Source: CAVSJR01 sp963728285 (lineage in GTDB: Bacteria; Actinomycetota; UBA4738; HRBIN12). From it: a DNA stretch of 64,000 nt. Positions 1 to 9,486 of this stretch are shown piece after piece (the stretch's first letter is position 1; every line of letters begins with the position of its first letter). A program made the translations under genes and the position numbers. The stretch lies in contig CAVSJR010000005.1 in NCBI GenBank assembly GCA_963728285.1, positions 595,927 to 659,926 of the forward strand, in the 5' to 3' direction. The notes beneath the pieces are model-generated. The model was not told the origin of the DNA. It did no database searches and worked only from the letters and a program-made list of their open reading frames with translations.

Positions 1-131
1 TGTCGGAGGAGGGAATCAGGCTGCTGAACCCCGGCAGCCCAACGTGGAAACGACGTCAGGATGCGCCGACCTTCGCGGTGGTGACCGTACGTGAGCGGGA
101 TATCGACGCGCGGATCGTGGAGGTGCGCTAG
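1..131 (+). CDS. metallophosphoesterase, C-terminal end only
   Basis: The reading frame is open from the window edge to TAG at 129-131, so only the last 42 residues are present. They contain an NPGSPT motif followed by an Arg-rich stretch and a hydrophobic beta strand (TFAVVTV). This is how YfcE/MJ0936-type calcineurin-like phosphodiesterases end: the NPGS turn follows the last metal-binding histidines. The catalytic part lies outside the window, so substrate and activity cannot be judged. Its stop overlaps by a few bases the stop of the convergent gene on the minus strand. Confidence 0.6.
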   Translation, partial: SEEGIRLLNPGSPTWKRRQDAPTFAVVTVRERDIDARIVEVR

Positions 132-598
132 GTTCGATCCCGAAGCTCGAACCAGACGATCGTTTGCGTGTCGCTGTCGACGCCCCATCGATCGGCGATT
201 CGGGCGACGAGGTGCAGCCCCCATCCCGTCCCCACGGCCTCGCCCCACTGTTCGCGGGTCGGCACCTCGAAGACGGCCACGGCGTTCTCCACCTCCACGC
301 GGACACAATGATCCCGTTGCGCTACGCGGAACGTAATGGCATCCGACTCGGAGAGCCCCGCATGCCGGACGCTGTTGGTAACGAGTTCAGATGCGAGGAG
401 CCTCGCGTCCTCGAGTGTCTCCGGAGCGACGCGATCGGCGATCTCGTTGAGGACCGCCGCGCGCGCCATCGATGGCGCCTGAGGGGCGACCGGCAGGCGA
501 ACTTCCAAGGTAACCCCATCTCCGATGGTCGGGCGGCTCAGCGACGGGCACGGCAACCTCCGGCCGCCGAGCAGCTCCTTAGGAGCGTTGAATACCAC
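128..598 (-). CDS. ATP-binding anti-sigma factor-like protein (HATPase_c, RsbW type)
   Basis: This 156-residue protein has a GHKL ATPase fold. The N box (ELVTNSVRHA) is near residues 67-76, and a GxGxGL-like G2 segment (GTGWGLHLVARIADRWG) lies near 122-138. It has no dimerisation or receiver domain. In Actinomycetota such single-domain kinases bind ATP and act as anti-sigma or regulatory serine kinases; the partner is not encoded next to it. The first 30 residues match nothing recognisable, so translation may start further in. Role inferred from family, not from context. Confidence 0.7.
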   Translation of the reverse strand: MVFNAPKELLGGRRLPCPSLSRPTIGDGVTLEVRLPVAPQAPSMARAAVLNEIADRVAPETLEDARLLASELVTNSVRHAGLSESDAITFRVAQRDHCVRVEVENAVAVFEVPTREQWGEAVGTGWGLHLVARIADRWGVDSDTQTIVWFELRDRT

Positions 599-757
599 CC
601 CCGGTGGGCCATGAAACGCAGCGCCGCAAACTTTTTGTGCGGTAGCGTACGAACCGCGATTGCGAGGTCGCTCCTCGCGGAGCGGTCCGCGGGGCGAGGC
701 CGGGCCCCTGTCCGTACAGGCAGGGCTGAGGATCGCTACGCTCGTAGTCGCCGTCCA

Positions 758-834
758 GGGGCGGTAGCTCAGTTGGTCAGAGCAGCGGACTCATAATCCG
801 TCGGTCGCAGGTTCGAGTCCTGCCCGCCCCACCA
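758..834 (+). tRNA. tRNA with CAT anticodon (tRNA-Ile2 or elongator tRNA-Met)
   Basis: A complete cloverleaf can be drawn. The acceptor stem GGGGCGG/CCGCCCC has seven perfect pairs, the D arm is GCTC/GAGC, the anticodon stem is GCGGA/TCCGT with loop CTCATAA, the T arm is GCAGG/CCTGC, and CCA is encoded (832-834). The CAT anticodon alone does not decide identity. The G27-T43 wobble and the variable-loop region look more like a lysidine-modified tRNA-Ile2 reading AUA than like actinobacterial elongator tRNA-Met. A decayed integrase ends inside this gene on the other strand. Confidence 0.93.
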
Positions 835-1239
835 CGAAGTGCTCGGTAAAGGGCCTAGGCAGCACTCTGGGACGATTCGATCGAAGGGCTTGTACCGCGC
901 TTGTACCGCGGGAGGAGATCGAGAGCGTTCGCTAGCGCGTCTGAGGTCCTCATCGAACAAGTGGCCGTAGACAGTCAGAGTGAACGCCGCGGAGGCATGA
1001 CCCAAGACCCACTGCACAGCCTTGGGAGACGCGCCCGACTGAATCATCCGAGCAGCCGCCGAGTGACGAAGAACGTGGATTCCCACGGGTGGCAACTGGA
1101 GTTGCTCAGTCGGCTTCCAGATTCGGTTCGTGAAGTCACTCGGTGAATCCGAGCGAGTGCCCAGGAACTGGCGGGATCGACTCACCCCATTGTGTAGCAA
1201 CAAACCGTCACAGGGCGGATGCGCCGATGGGTCCCGCCC
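769..1239 (-). pseudogene. tyrosine recombinase (integrase) remnant, 5' truncated
   Basis: The frame is open only from an in-frame TGA at 1242-1240 down to TGA at 771-769. It encodes the last part of a phage-type integrase: the box II segment HVLRH, the LGHAS motif with the second histidine, and TVYGHLF with the nucleophilic tyrosine. The N-terminal arm-binding and core-binding domains and the box I arginine are missing, so the protein cannot be active. The last codons are antisense tRNA sequence (1-77 of the tRNA), as expected where an integrase gene abuts a tRNA attachment site. The only start in this frame is a TTG at 1203. The element it served has been lost or replaced. Confidence 0.8.
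889..910. repeat. tandem 11-bp direct repeat near the tRNA attachment site
   Basis: CTTGTACCGCG occurs twice head to tail (889-899 and 900-910), 54 bases beyond the tRNA CCA and within the integrase 3' end. Tandem short repeats beside a tRNA att site can be recombinase arm sites, but here they also encode part of the integrase C-terminus, so the role is speculative. Confidence 0.4.
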
Positions 1240-1291
1240 TCATAGAATGCAGCGACTTAAGGCGTGTATGGGCGGTGTCGAAGGAGGATAG

Positions 1292-1564
1292 ATGACAGAA
1301 AAGATCCGACCAAGTGAACCGTTTCTCGCACGCGCTCGTGAGTTGACGCACGCGGAGCTAGACCGCCGAGAGCACCTTGGTCGGGCCGTCAGCCCAGAGT
1401 TGCGGGCTGCAGTGGACGCCAACGATTTCGAGTTTGAAATCGACGGCTCCCGTTACGAGTCTGAGCGAGAGGACCGCTACAAGATTTCTGTGTCGGGAGA
1501 GCGGATCCTGACGCTCAGACGGTCAGAGTTCAGTGGTGCTGACATCTGGATAGAGGACAACTAG
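1292..1564 (+). CDS. small hypothetical protein
   Basis: This 90-residue protein starts at an ATG preceded by a good ribosome-binding site (GAAGGAGG, 1279-1286). It is rich in Arg, Glu and Asp and has no signal peptide or membrane segment. It looks like an N-terminal helix (RARELTHAELDRRE) followed by beta strands. It sits beside the integrase remnant at the tRNA, so it may be the last cargo of the lost element. I recognise no family. Confidence 0.5.
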   Translation: MTEKIRPSEPFLARARELTHAELDRREHLGRAVSPELRAAVDANDFEFEIDGSRYESEREDRYKISVSGERILTLRRSEFSGADIWIEDN

Positions 1565-1672
1565 GGAGTCTTCGGCGGGTGTCAGGACTGGTCGTCGTCG
1601 AAGTTCAGTTTTGCTCCAGTTCGTCCAGCTCACCTGTTCGGCACAGCGGTCGCTCCTTGAATCGGACCTTCC

Positions 1673-1915
1673 TCATGAGGATCCCCCAGCAGTCAGTCTT
1701 GGGTGGCTCGGCGTGGCGAGCGCGTCCGCGACCTCGGTGAGCCGTGCCTTGTAGCTCTCCGCCACCGCTTGGAGTTCCTCCACCCGGTCCGAAAGATGGT
1801 GAACGCGATCACGCAATCGGTTGAGGCCGTCTCGCTCGTCGGCCCCTGATGGAATCATGTAGGCGCTCGCGACGAGAACGACTACGAGCGCGAAGACTGC
1901 GAGGAGCTTTCCCAT
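1673..1915 (-). CDS. small membrane-anchored coiled-coil protein
   Basis: This 80-residue protein has an N-terminal hydrophobic segment (residues 3-20), which is either a signal anchor or a signal peptide. It is followed by a heptad-patterned helix (about residues 28-65: LNRLRDRVHHLSDRVEEL and onward) typical of a coiled coil. A ribosome-binding site (AGAGGAG) precedes the ATG. The architecture suggests an envelope spacer or scaffold protein, but no family is recognised. It is divergent from the oxidoreductase gene at 2086. Confidence 0.55.
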   Translation of the reverse strand: MGKLLAVFALVVVLVASAYMIPSGADERDGLNRLRDRVHHLSDRVEELQAVAESYKARLTEVADALATPSHPRLTAGGSS

Positions 1916-2085
1916 CAGATCTCCTCTCCGTGGGAGACCATCCTGCGCCGGTCGGCGCCCGGTCCGAAACCGTCTGTTCGGCGTAGAGAACGTGCCACAG
2001 ACATAGCATCTCGCTGACGGGTGGCCTCGCTGCCACGACGTTCCGACTAGGCTTGGCCGACACTAGCGAAAGCGGGGCGTCGGTC

Positions 2086-3114
2086 ATGAAGGCGTTCATC
2101 TGGGAGAAGTACGGGCCGCCGGAGACGCTTCGGATGGCGGAGGTCGAGAAGCCTGCGCCGGACGCCGATGAAGTCCTGGTGAAGGTGCTGGCAGTATCCG
2201 TCAATCCGGCGGACTGGCATTCCATGCGCGGCAAGCCCCTTTTTTCGCGCGCCACCCTGGGCTTGCTGCGGCCGAAACATCAAGATCCTCGGCGTCGACA
2301 TTGCCGGGCAGGTGGAGGCGGTCGGCAGCGGCGTGACCCAGTTCAAGCCCGGCGACGAGGTCTATGCCAATCTCTTGGACCACGGTTACGGCGGCTTTGC
2401 AGAATACGTCTCGGTGCCGGTTGACGTCATGTCGTTGAAGCCGGCGAACCTGTCGTTCGAGGAAGCGGCTGCAGTTCCGATGGCGGCGGTAACCGCACTC
2501 CAGGGCCTTCGCCACCACGGAGAGATCCAGCCCGAGCAGAAGGTCCTGATCAATGGCGCTTCCGGCGGCGTCGGCACGTTTGCGGTCCAGATCGCCAAGT
2601 CATACGGGCCCGAGGTGACCGGCGTGACCAGCACCCGGAACATCGACCTCGTCCGTTCGCTCGGCGCCGATCACGTCGTCGACTACACGACGACCGACTT
2701 CGTCCGTAGCGGGCGGCGCTACGACCTCATCCTCGACACGGTCGGGAACCGATCGGTGCCCGATCTCAGACGTGCGCTTGCCGAGGGCGGCAAGGCCGCC
2801 GTCACCGGGTTCACCAGCGTGGCGGAAGCTGATGGGCGTTCTCGCTGCGCGGCGGCAAGGATATCGCCATGGTGTCGGCGCACGTAACCACCAAGGATCT
2901 GGAGCTCCTTTCGGAGCTGATCGAGGCCGGCAAGGTGCGCCCGCAGATCGACCGGCGCTATCCGTTCGCCGAGATCCCCGCAGCGATCGCCTACCTGGAA
3001 CAAGGCCACGCCAGGGGGAAGGTGGTCGCGGAGCGTGGCGTGAGGCGACTCCGCCTTGCCTTGGCCCATCGCGGGCGAATGGAAGCGATGGCCGCCGTCG
3101 GTTGCCGAGACTAG
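2086..3114 (+). CDS. MDR-family quinone oxidoreductase-like protein (frameshifted)
   Basis: This is an NADP-dependent medium-chain dehydrogenase/reductase of the zinc-free quinone oxidoreductase branch. The N-terminal GroES-like domain reads SVNPADWHSMRG, and the Rossmann loop GASGGVGTFAVQIAK binds NADP. The C-terminal end (ARGKVV) is typical of the family. The zinc-ligand cysteines are absent, as in that branch. Three one-base insertions break the frame: near 2281 (after CAT, before AAG), near 2823 and near 2841. Together they restore the original frame, and removing them gives a normal protein of about 340 residues. Start ATG 2086 is chosen because homology begins there (MKAFIWEKYG). The gene converges with the HtrA gene, and their stop codons overlap. 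Confidence 0.75.
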
Positions 3115-4128
3115 GTCGCGAGCTCGGTCGGCTGGATCGCCAGCCGGACGGGCTGGTCCCCACGGTAGAGGAAGACGTTCAGGTCGCGGCCGATGGCCGA
3201 CGCGTCGGTGAGACGCTGGAGATCCTCCATCCCCGAGATGGCAAGGTCGTCGACGGTGAGGACCAGATCGCCCGGTCGGAGTCCCGCGCGGGCAGCCGGG
3301 ACTTCCGGAGACCACTTCCACGATCTCGATCCCGCTCGTGTGGCCGGTCTCCCGCGTGATCCTCGGTGTGGCGGGACGCGGACCGCCGACGATGCCGAGG
3401 TAGGCGCGCCGAACGCGGCCCTCGCGCATGAGGGACGCGATGATCGTTCGCGTGGCGGAGTTGATCGGGACGGCGAGGCCGACTCCCTGGCCCATGCCCA
3501 CGCCGACCAGCGCGGTGTTGATGCCGACGACCCTGGCGGAGCTGTCCGCGAGCGCGCCGCCCGAGTTGCCCGGATGAAGCGCGGCGTCGGTCTGGATGAC
3601 GTTCTCGACGATCCGCGATGCCGCTCCCGATCGGGTGGGCAGCGATCTCCCCAGCGCGCTCACCACCCCGGCGGTCACCGAACCCTCGAATCCGAGCGGG
3701 CTGCCGATCGCGACGACGAGCTGACCGACCCGGAGCGACGAGGCGTCGCCGAGCGTCGCGGGCACCAGATCCGACGCACGCGCGCGCACGACCGCGAGGT
3801 CCGACAGGGGATCGGATCCGACGACCTCGAACGCGAACCGGCGACCGTCGGGGAACACCGCGCTGCCGCTGCGAAGGCCGGCGACCACGTGAGCGGACGT
3901 AACGATGTAGCCGTCCGGGGCGATCGCCACCCCGCTGCCGCCTCCATCCACCGTGCCCCGGGCCGTCCGGCGCCACACCTGGAGGCTGGCAACCGACGGC
4001 GTCAGCAGGTCGACGACCTGCGTGACGACGGTGGAGTAGGCGTCGAGCGCCTCCGCTTCCGCGGGGACACGCAGGACCGCCCGCTGTTCATCGTTTCCGT
4101 TCGACTCGAGCAAGTAAGGGCGTGACAC
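3111..4128 (-). CDS. HtrA/DegP-like trypsin-fold serine protease with PDZ domain (frameshifted)
   Basis: The catalytic triad is visible: His in VTSAHVVAG, Asp in DPLSDLAVVRA, and Ser in HPGNSGGAL. The order is protease domain then one PDZ domain (YLGIVG at its start). A one-base insertion near 3303 throws the frame just after EIVEVVSGSP. Correcting it continues the PDZ domain (AGLRPGDLVLTVDDL) to TAG at 3111. Such proteases degrade or refold damaged envelope proteins. The start is set at GTG 4128, which has GGAG upstream; an ATG at 4200 would add 24 basic residues. Neither start gives a signal peptide or membrane anchor, which is unusual for this family. Confidence 0.8.
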
Positions 4129-4236
4129 GTTCACTCCGATTCCGGCCGGGGCCGACCGCTGCCTCCGGGAACGCCCCCATGGCGGTCGCGTATTCCCCAT
4201 ACGAGGTGGCCGGCTAGGAGTCGCCGCCGGTGAGGG

Positions 4237-5403
4237 TCACGCAGTTCCTGTACGAAGCGGCGGGAAGTCGGCCGGAAGGCCCTCCGCCTCGACCTGGAAG
4301 AGAGGTTGGGGTTCGGGAAGCCCTGCCAGATCGTGTCGGCCGAGGCTCCGGAGGCCCACGTCGGCCGGCACCTCGCCCTCGATGCCGGTTACGGTCTCGC
4401 CGGACACGACGATCTGACCGCCGTGGCCAGCCGAGCAGACGCGGGCGGCCGTGTGGACGGACAACCCGATGTAGCCGGTTTCGGTCAGGGTCGGCCGGCC
4501 GCTGTGGATGCCGGCACGGACGCGGCACTCGAGGTCGTCCGGCCAACGCCGGTCCGCCAGCGTCCGTTGCATGCTCATGGCCGCCTCGATCGCAGAGAGT
4601 GGGCGCTCGAACACCGCGAAGAACTCGTCCGCCCTGGCATCGACCTCTCGGCCCCCGGTTTGAAGCACCGCGTGGCGGATCACCGAGCGGACGTAGTTCA
4701 GCACCTCCGCGTAGCCGTCGCCGAGCTGCCTCAGCAGGGCCGTGGAGCGCTCGATGTCGGTCAGCAGGAACGTGACGAAGCCGGTGGGAAGCGTCTCGAC
4801 ATCGGCCGACCGGGCCTCGACCTCGCCCTCGAGGCGCTCCTTGTCGATGACGAATCGGACGGCGGCCAAGACCGTCTCGGCGAGATCCGGATCGTCGAGC
4901 GCGGCCGGATCGTGGACAACGGCCGTCATCGGCCTGCCCCCACGCTCGAGGTAGGTCACCGCCCGTTGCTCGCCTTCGCCGGGGAGCGGGGCCGGCTTGC
5001 CCGCACCGTCCAAATAGGACCCGGCCCCGTCTGACCAGTGCAATACGGCGAGTTCGGGATCCCGCAGGGCGCTTCGCAGCTGCTGCTCGAGCTCGCCCGG
5101 GGCGCCCATTCGACCCAACTCGATCACCAGGCGACCGGCCGCCGCGTGTCGCGCCTCGGTTCGCAGCTGGCCGGTGATGAATCCGACGGGCACGATGCCG
5201 TACTTCTTCGCGGCGTTCAGCAGCCGTTTGCGGGCGCGCTCCCTGGCCCCATCATCCTCGAAGGAGACCCGTTCGAAGCGTGCGAGCGCGTTGCGGACGT
5301 GCGGCTCATCGTGGATCGGCAGCCGCCGCCGGCCGGAGGAGTCGATGTAGGCGAAGGCGCTGTCCGGGAGGCGTGCCCGGTCCTTGGCGCTGAGCTTGGC
5401 CAT
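4237..5403 (-). CDS. class III adenylate/guanylate cyclase with N-terminal DUF6582-like domain
   Basis: The 388-residue protein starts with a small domain (residues 1-75, AKLSAKDRARLPDSAFAYI) resembling DUF6582. A variable linker follows (75-205). A class III cyclase homology domain fills the C-terminus: FLLTDIERS holds the first metal Asp and ADEFFAVF the second, and AARVCSAGHGGQI is the usual dimer-interface segment. The residue before TAAR is His where many members have Asn-Arg, so nucleotide specificity is uncertain. It probably makes cAMP, or acts as a ligand-binding pseudo-cyclase. It is one of three cyclase-domain proteins in the window, each with a different partner domain. Confidence 0.8.
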   Translation of the reverse strand: MAKLSAKDRARLPDSAFAYIDSSGRRRLPIHDEPHVRNALARFERVSFEDDGARERARKRLLNAAKKYGIVPVGFITGQLRTEARHAAAGRLVIELGRMGAPGELEQQLRSALRDPELAVLHWSDGAGSYLDGAGKPAPLPGEGEQRAVTYLERGGRPMTAVVHDPAALDDPDLAETVLAAVRFVIDKERLEGEVEARSADVETLPTGFVTFLLTDIERSTALLRQLGDGYAEVLNYVRSVIRHAVLQTGGREVDARADEFFAVFERPLSAIEAAMSMQRTLADRRWPDDLECRVRAGIHSGRPTLTETGYIGLSVHTAARVCSAGHGGQIVVSGETVTGIEGEVPADVGLRSLGRHDLAGLPEPQPLFQVEAEGLPADFPPLRTGTA

Positions 5404-5500
5404 GCCTAGACAATAGCGGGGTCAAACGACAGGGTGCCGGTCGAGGCGGTCGGGAGGATGTCGTGTCGAGCCGCCCCCCCGGGCCACTAGAGTCGGCCCC

Positions 5501-6202
5501 GTGTCCGAACGTGAGGACGTCGCGGCCGCGTGGGATCGTGAGTACGCGGCGGGCCGATACGCGGGTGATCCAGCGGTGCCCTTCGTCCGCGACATCATCG
5601 CGTCGGCGACGCGTGCCGAGGTGCTCGACCGCCCCGGGGTCGACATCGGCTGTGGGAACGGTCGAAACTACGTTGCCCTCGTCGACGGCGGGCTCGACCT
5701 CATCGGCCTCGACGTGTCCGAGGCGGCCGTTCGCCAGCTGGCGGCCCGCGTTCCCGATCGCGCGTCGCGTCTCATCCACGGCGACATCACCACGCTCCCG
5801 TCCGGAACGACGTACGGAACCGTCGTCGGCCTGCAGGTCTTCCAGCACGGCGACCGAGCGACATGCCATGCGCACGTGGTGGCCGCGCAGGAGCTGCTCG
5901 CGCCGGGTGGCGTGATGGCCGTGCGGGTGAACGCCCTCGGAACCGACATCGAGTTCGATCACGAGGTCGTCGAGGAGGAGAAGGAGGGGAGCGGGCTCAC
6001 CGTGCGGTACCTGGAGGGTCCCAAGCGCGGACTCCTCGTGCACTTCTTCGACCGCTCCGAGTTGGAGGGATTGTTCACCGATCGGTTCGACACCGACTTG
6101 CCCATGCGACGTGATCGAACCCGGCGTCCCCGACCGGGCGCGGGCCAGTGGTCGCAGTGGGAGGCGATCTGGGTGCGCCGCCGCGATGTGGCCGGCACGT
6201 AA
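5501..6202 (+). CDS. class I SAM-dependent methyltransferase
   Basis: The 233-residue protein has motif I VDIGCGNGRN (about residues 47-56), followed by the acidic strand end LIGLDVSE and the GDITTLPSG loop. This is the standard SAM-binding Rossmann fold. The order of strands fits the Methyltransf_11/25 group. The substrate cannot be told from the sequence. It starts about 95 bp from the divergent cyclase gene, so the two may share a control region. Confidence 0.8.
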   Translation: MSEREDVAAAWDREYAAGRYAGDPAVPFVRDIIASATRAEVLDRPGVDIGCGNGRNYVALVDGGLDLIGLDVSEAAVRQLAARVPDRASRLIHGDITTLPSGTTYGTVVGLQVFQHGDRATCHAHVVAAQELLAPGGVMAVRVNALGTDIEFDHEVVEEEKEGSGLTVRYLEGPKRGLLVHFFDRSELEGLFTDRFDTDLPMRRDRTRRPRPGAGQWSQWEAIWVRRRDVAGT

Positions 6203-6304
6203 CGCGGCTCGTCGGGATCCCGGTTCCTCGCGCGAGCCGTGCCTATAACGCATTGCCTTGCGGCGCATATTGCTTTGCGCTTCCGGGGTCCCTACGATCT
6301 CGAG

Positions 6305-6577
6305 ATGCCTGCCGTCCCATGGGAGATATCGAGCAACGGAAAGACGCTGCACGTTGCCATTCACGAGGACGCATCGACGATCGAGTTCGAGGCGCTCCTG
6401 GATCGAATCCTCGCCGAGGTGAAGGGCGGCGCGCGGCACATTGTGCTCGTCGGACCCGGCGTGGAGAAACCGTCCCATGCCGCGGATGCCTTCGTTCGGG
6501 TGCTGCTCGGCCATCGCAGGGACCTCGATATCTCCGTGACCCTGCCACACCCTCGATCCGTCGACGGGACCGGGTGA
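6305..6577 (+). CDS. small hypothetical protein, possibly STAS-like
   Basis: From ATG 6305 the product has 90 residues. Alternating strands and helices (TLHVAIHEDASTIEF, HIVLVGPGV) suggest a compact alpha/beta fold like a STAS anti-sigma-antagonist domain, but no signature residue confirms that. Upstream in-frame starts exist (6239); the inner ATG is preferred because the earlier residues look non-coding. Confidence 0.45.
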   Translation: MPAVPWEISSNGKTLHVAIHEDASTIEFEALLDRILAEVKGGARHIVLVGPGVEKPSHAADAFVRVLLGHRRDLDISVTLPHPRSVDGTG

Positions 6578-6639
6578 GCCCGCCCGCCGAGATGATGTCG
6601 CGCCTTGAACCCGCCGACCGCGGCGGAGAAGGATAGGAC

Positions 6640-6867
6640 ATGGACTCCCCGCCGCCGCTTCCGCCGCCTCCGCCTCAATCCGGCGACGGGGAGCGCACGC
6701 GGCGGCTGCTGATCGGCTTCGCCGTATGGGGAGCCGTCGTGATGATCGTTACCGTCGTCCTCTTCGTCGCGTTGTTCGTGTATGCGTTCGACCGCAGGGG
6801 CAACACCATCACCGTCCGAACGCCGAACCCGACGACCTCCATCGTTCGCCTTCACCTTCCCCCGTAG
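6640..6867 (+). CDS. small single-span membrane protein with proline-rich N-terminus
   Basis: The 75-residue protein has a proline-rich start (residues 3-13), one hydrophobic helix (about 24-50, WGAVVMIVTVVLFVALFVYAF) and a short Thr/Pro-rich tail. This is the pattern of a small inner-membrane protein with the N-terminus in the cytoplasm. Function unknown. It is convergent with the lipoprotein gene that follows. Confidence 0.55.
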   Translation: MDSPPPLPPPPPQSGDGERTRRLLIGFAVWGAVVMIVTVVLFVALFVYAFDRRGNTITVRTPNPTTSIVRLHLPP

Positions 6868-6897
6868 GGAGCCGATGTTCGGGCGCGAGCCCGGTGG

Positions 6898-7923
6898 TCA
6901 GGAGGTGCGCGCGGCGGCCACGACAGTTCCGAGGCATCGGGTGGCCCCCCGGCCGCCGATCGCGGCGTGCCACGCGAGCAGGAACGGGGCGAGGAACTCG
7001 GCGAATGCCCCTTCGTGGCCCGGACTCAGATGCACGCCGTCGGCCGACAGGTCGGCTCCGGGCGCCGCGGCGTTCCAGTTCGCGATCGCCGCGTTCGGAA
7101 CGGAGCCCGTCGCGAGCCGGATCTCCCGGTTCACGGCTGGGGCCGCAGCGGCGGGCGAATGGACGTTCACCCACACCACCAGAGGGAGGGCCGCGAACGA
7201 TGCGAGGATGCCGTCGGCGTGCGTTCGAAGGGCGACCGGATCGGCGTCGTTGGTCCCGAGCTCCACCACGGCGACATCCGGCGGCACGAGGGCGTTCTGC
7301 GCCGCGATCGCGACACCCGCGGCCGAGGGCCGTCCCACCACCGCGTCGATCCTCGTGTTCCACTCCTCGAGCGCCGACGAGACGAAGGGCTCGGAGCCGG
7401 CCAGGATCGAATCGCCCATCAGCAGCGCCTCGGGCGGGGACGACACCGCTCCGGGACCGGGGAGGGGGAGCCAGCGTGCGACGCCGCCTCCATCGGCGAC
7501 GTAGAGCCAGTCCGACGCATCGGCGGGCATCGAGACTCGAATGTCCTCCGCCTCGCCCACCACGCCGGCTTCCTGAGGCGGCGACGCGACCGGCACGGCG
7601 AAACGGCCTCCGAGGAACAGCTTGGGGGAGCCCGTTCGCGACCCGACGAGGACGACGGGGTCGAGCCTGTCGCCGCACCGGACGTGGAGCAGGCGCCCGG
7701 CCGGCACGCAGCGGCCCTCGGTGGATCGAAACGTCGTGATCGTCACGCGGGCGTCGAGCACGGCCGGGCGGGCGCACCCCGGGCCGTTGACCACCGGCAC
7801 GGGCGAGGGAGCCGGACCCTCCGCTCCGGTCGCCGGCGCGCACGCGCCCGACAGCGCCAGCAACGCCGCGATGGCTGCGGCGACCGGCGCGATCCGTCCG
7901 CGAGATCGGAGAGTTCTCAGCAT
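6898..7923 (-). CDS. SGNH/GDSL-family hydrolase lipoprotein
   Basis: From ATG 7923 the product has 341 residues. It begins with a basic-hydrophobic signal ending in a lipobox-like LALSGAC, so it is probably a lipoprotein on the outer face of the membrane. The SGNH blocks are in order: MGDSILAGS with the catalytic serine, VVELGTND (block III), and DGVHLSPGHEGAFAE with the Asp and His of the triad. Such enzymes hydrolyse ester bonds in lipids, peptidoglycan O-acetyl groups or polysaccharide decorations. The first 160 residues are an extra domain unlike the catalytic part. Confidence 0.78.
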   Translation of the reverse strand: MLRTLRSRGRIAPVAAAIAALLALSGACAPATGAEGPAPSPVPVVNGPGCARPAVLDARVTITTFRSTEGRCVPAGRLLHVRCGDRLDPVVLVGSRTGSPKLFLGGRFAVPVASPPQEAGVVGEAEDIRVSMPADASDWLYVADGGGVARWLPLPGPGAVSSPPEALLMGDSILAGSEPFVSSALEEWNTRIDAVVGRPSAAGVAIAAQNALVPPDVAVVELGTNDADPVALRTHADGILASFAALPLVVWVNVHSPAAAAPAVNREIRLATGSVPNAAIANWNAAAPGADLSADGVHLSPGHEGAFAEFLAPFLLAWHAAIGGRGATRCLGTVVAAARTS

Positions 7924-7987
7924 GGTTGACCTTGGTGCCCAGCGTATGCTGGCCCGCGCCGGGCCTCCGGTCAATGAGAGCGCGGCC

Positions 7988-9379
<1,392 letters not shown>

Positions 9380-9486
9380 GGTGCCCCAGCCTCCAACGTG
9401 AAGGTGCCGCTCCAGTCTCTCAAGCCGGTGCGCCGGGCGATGCCCGAACGCGGTCCGGGGCCCTCACCCTGCGTCATACTCCTTTG

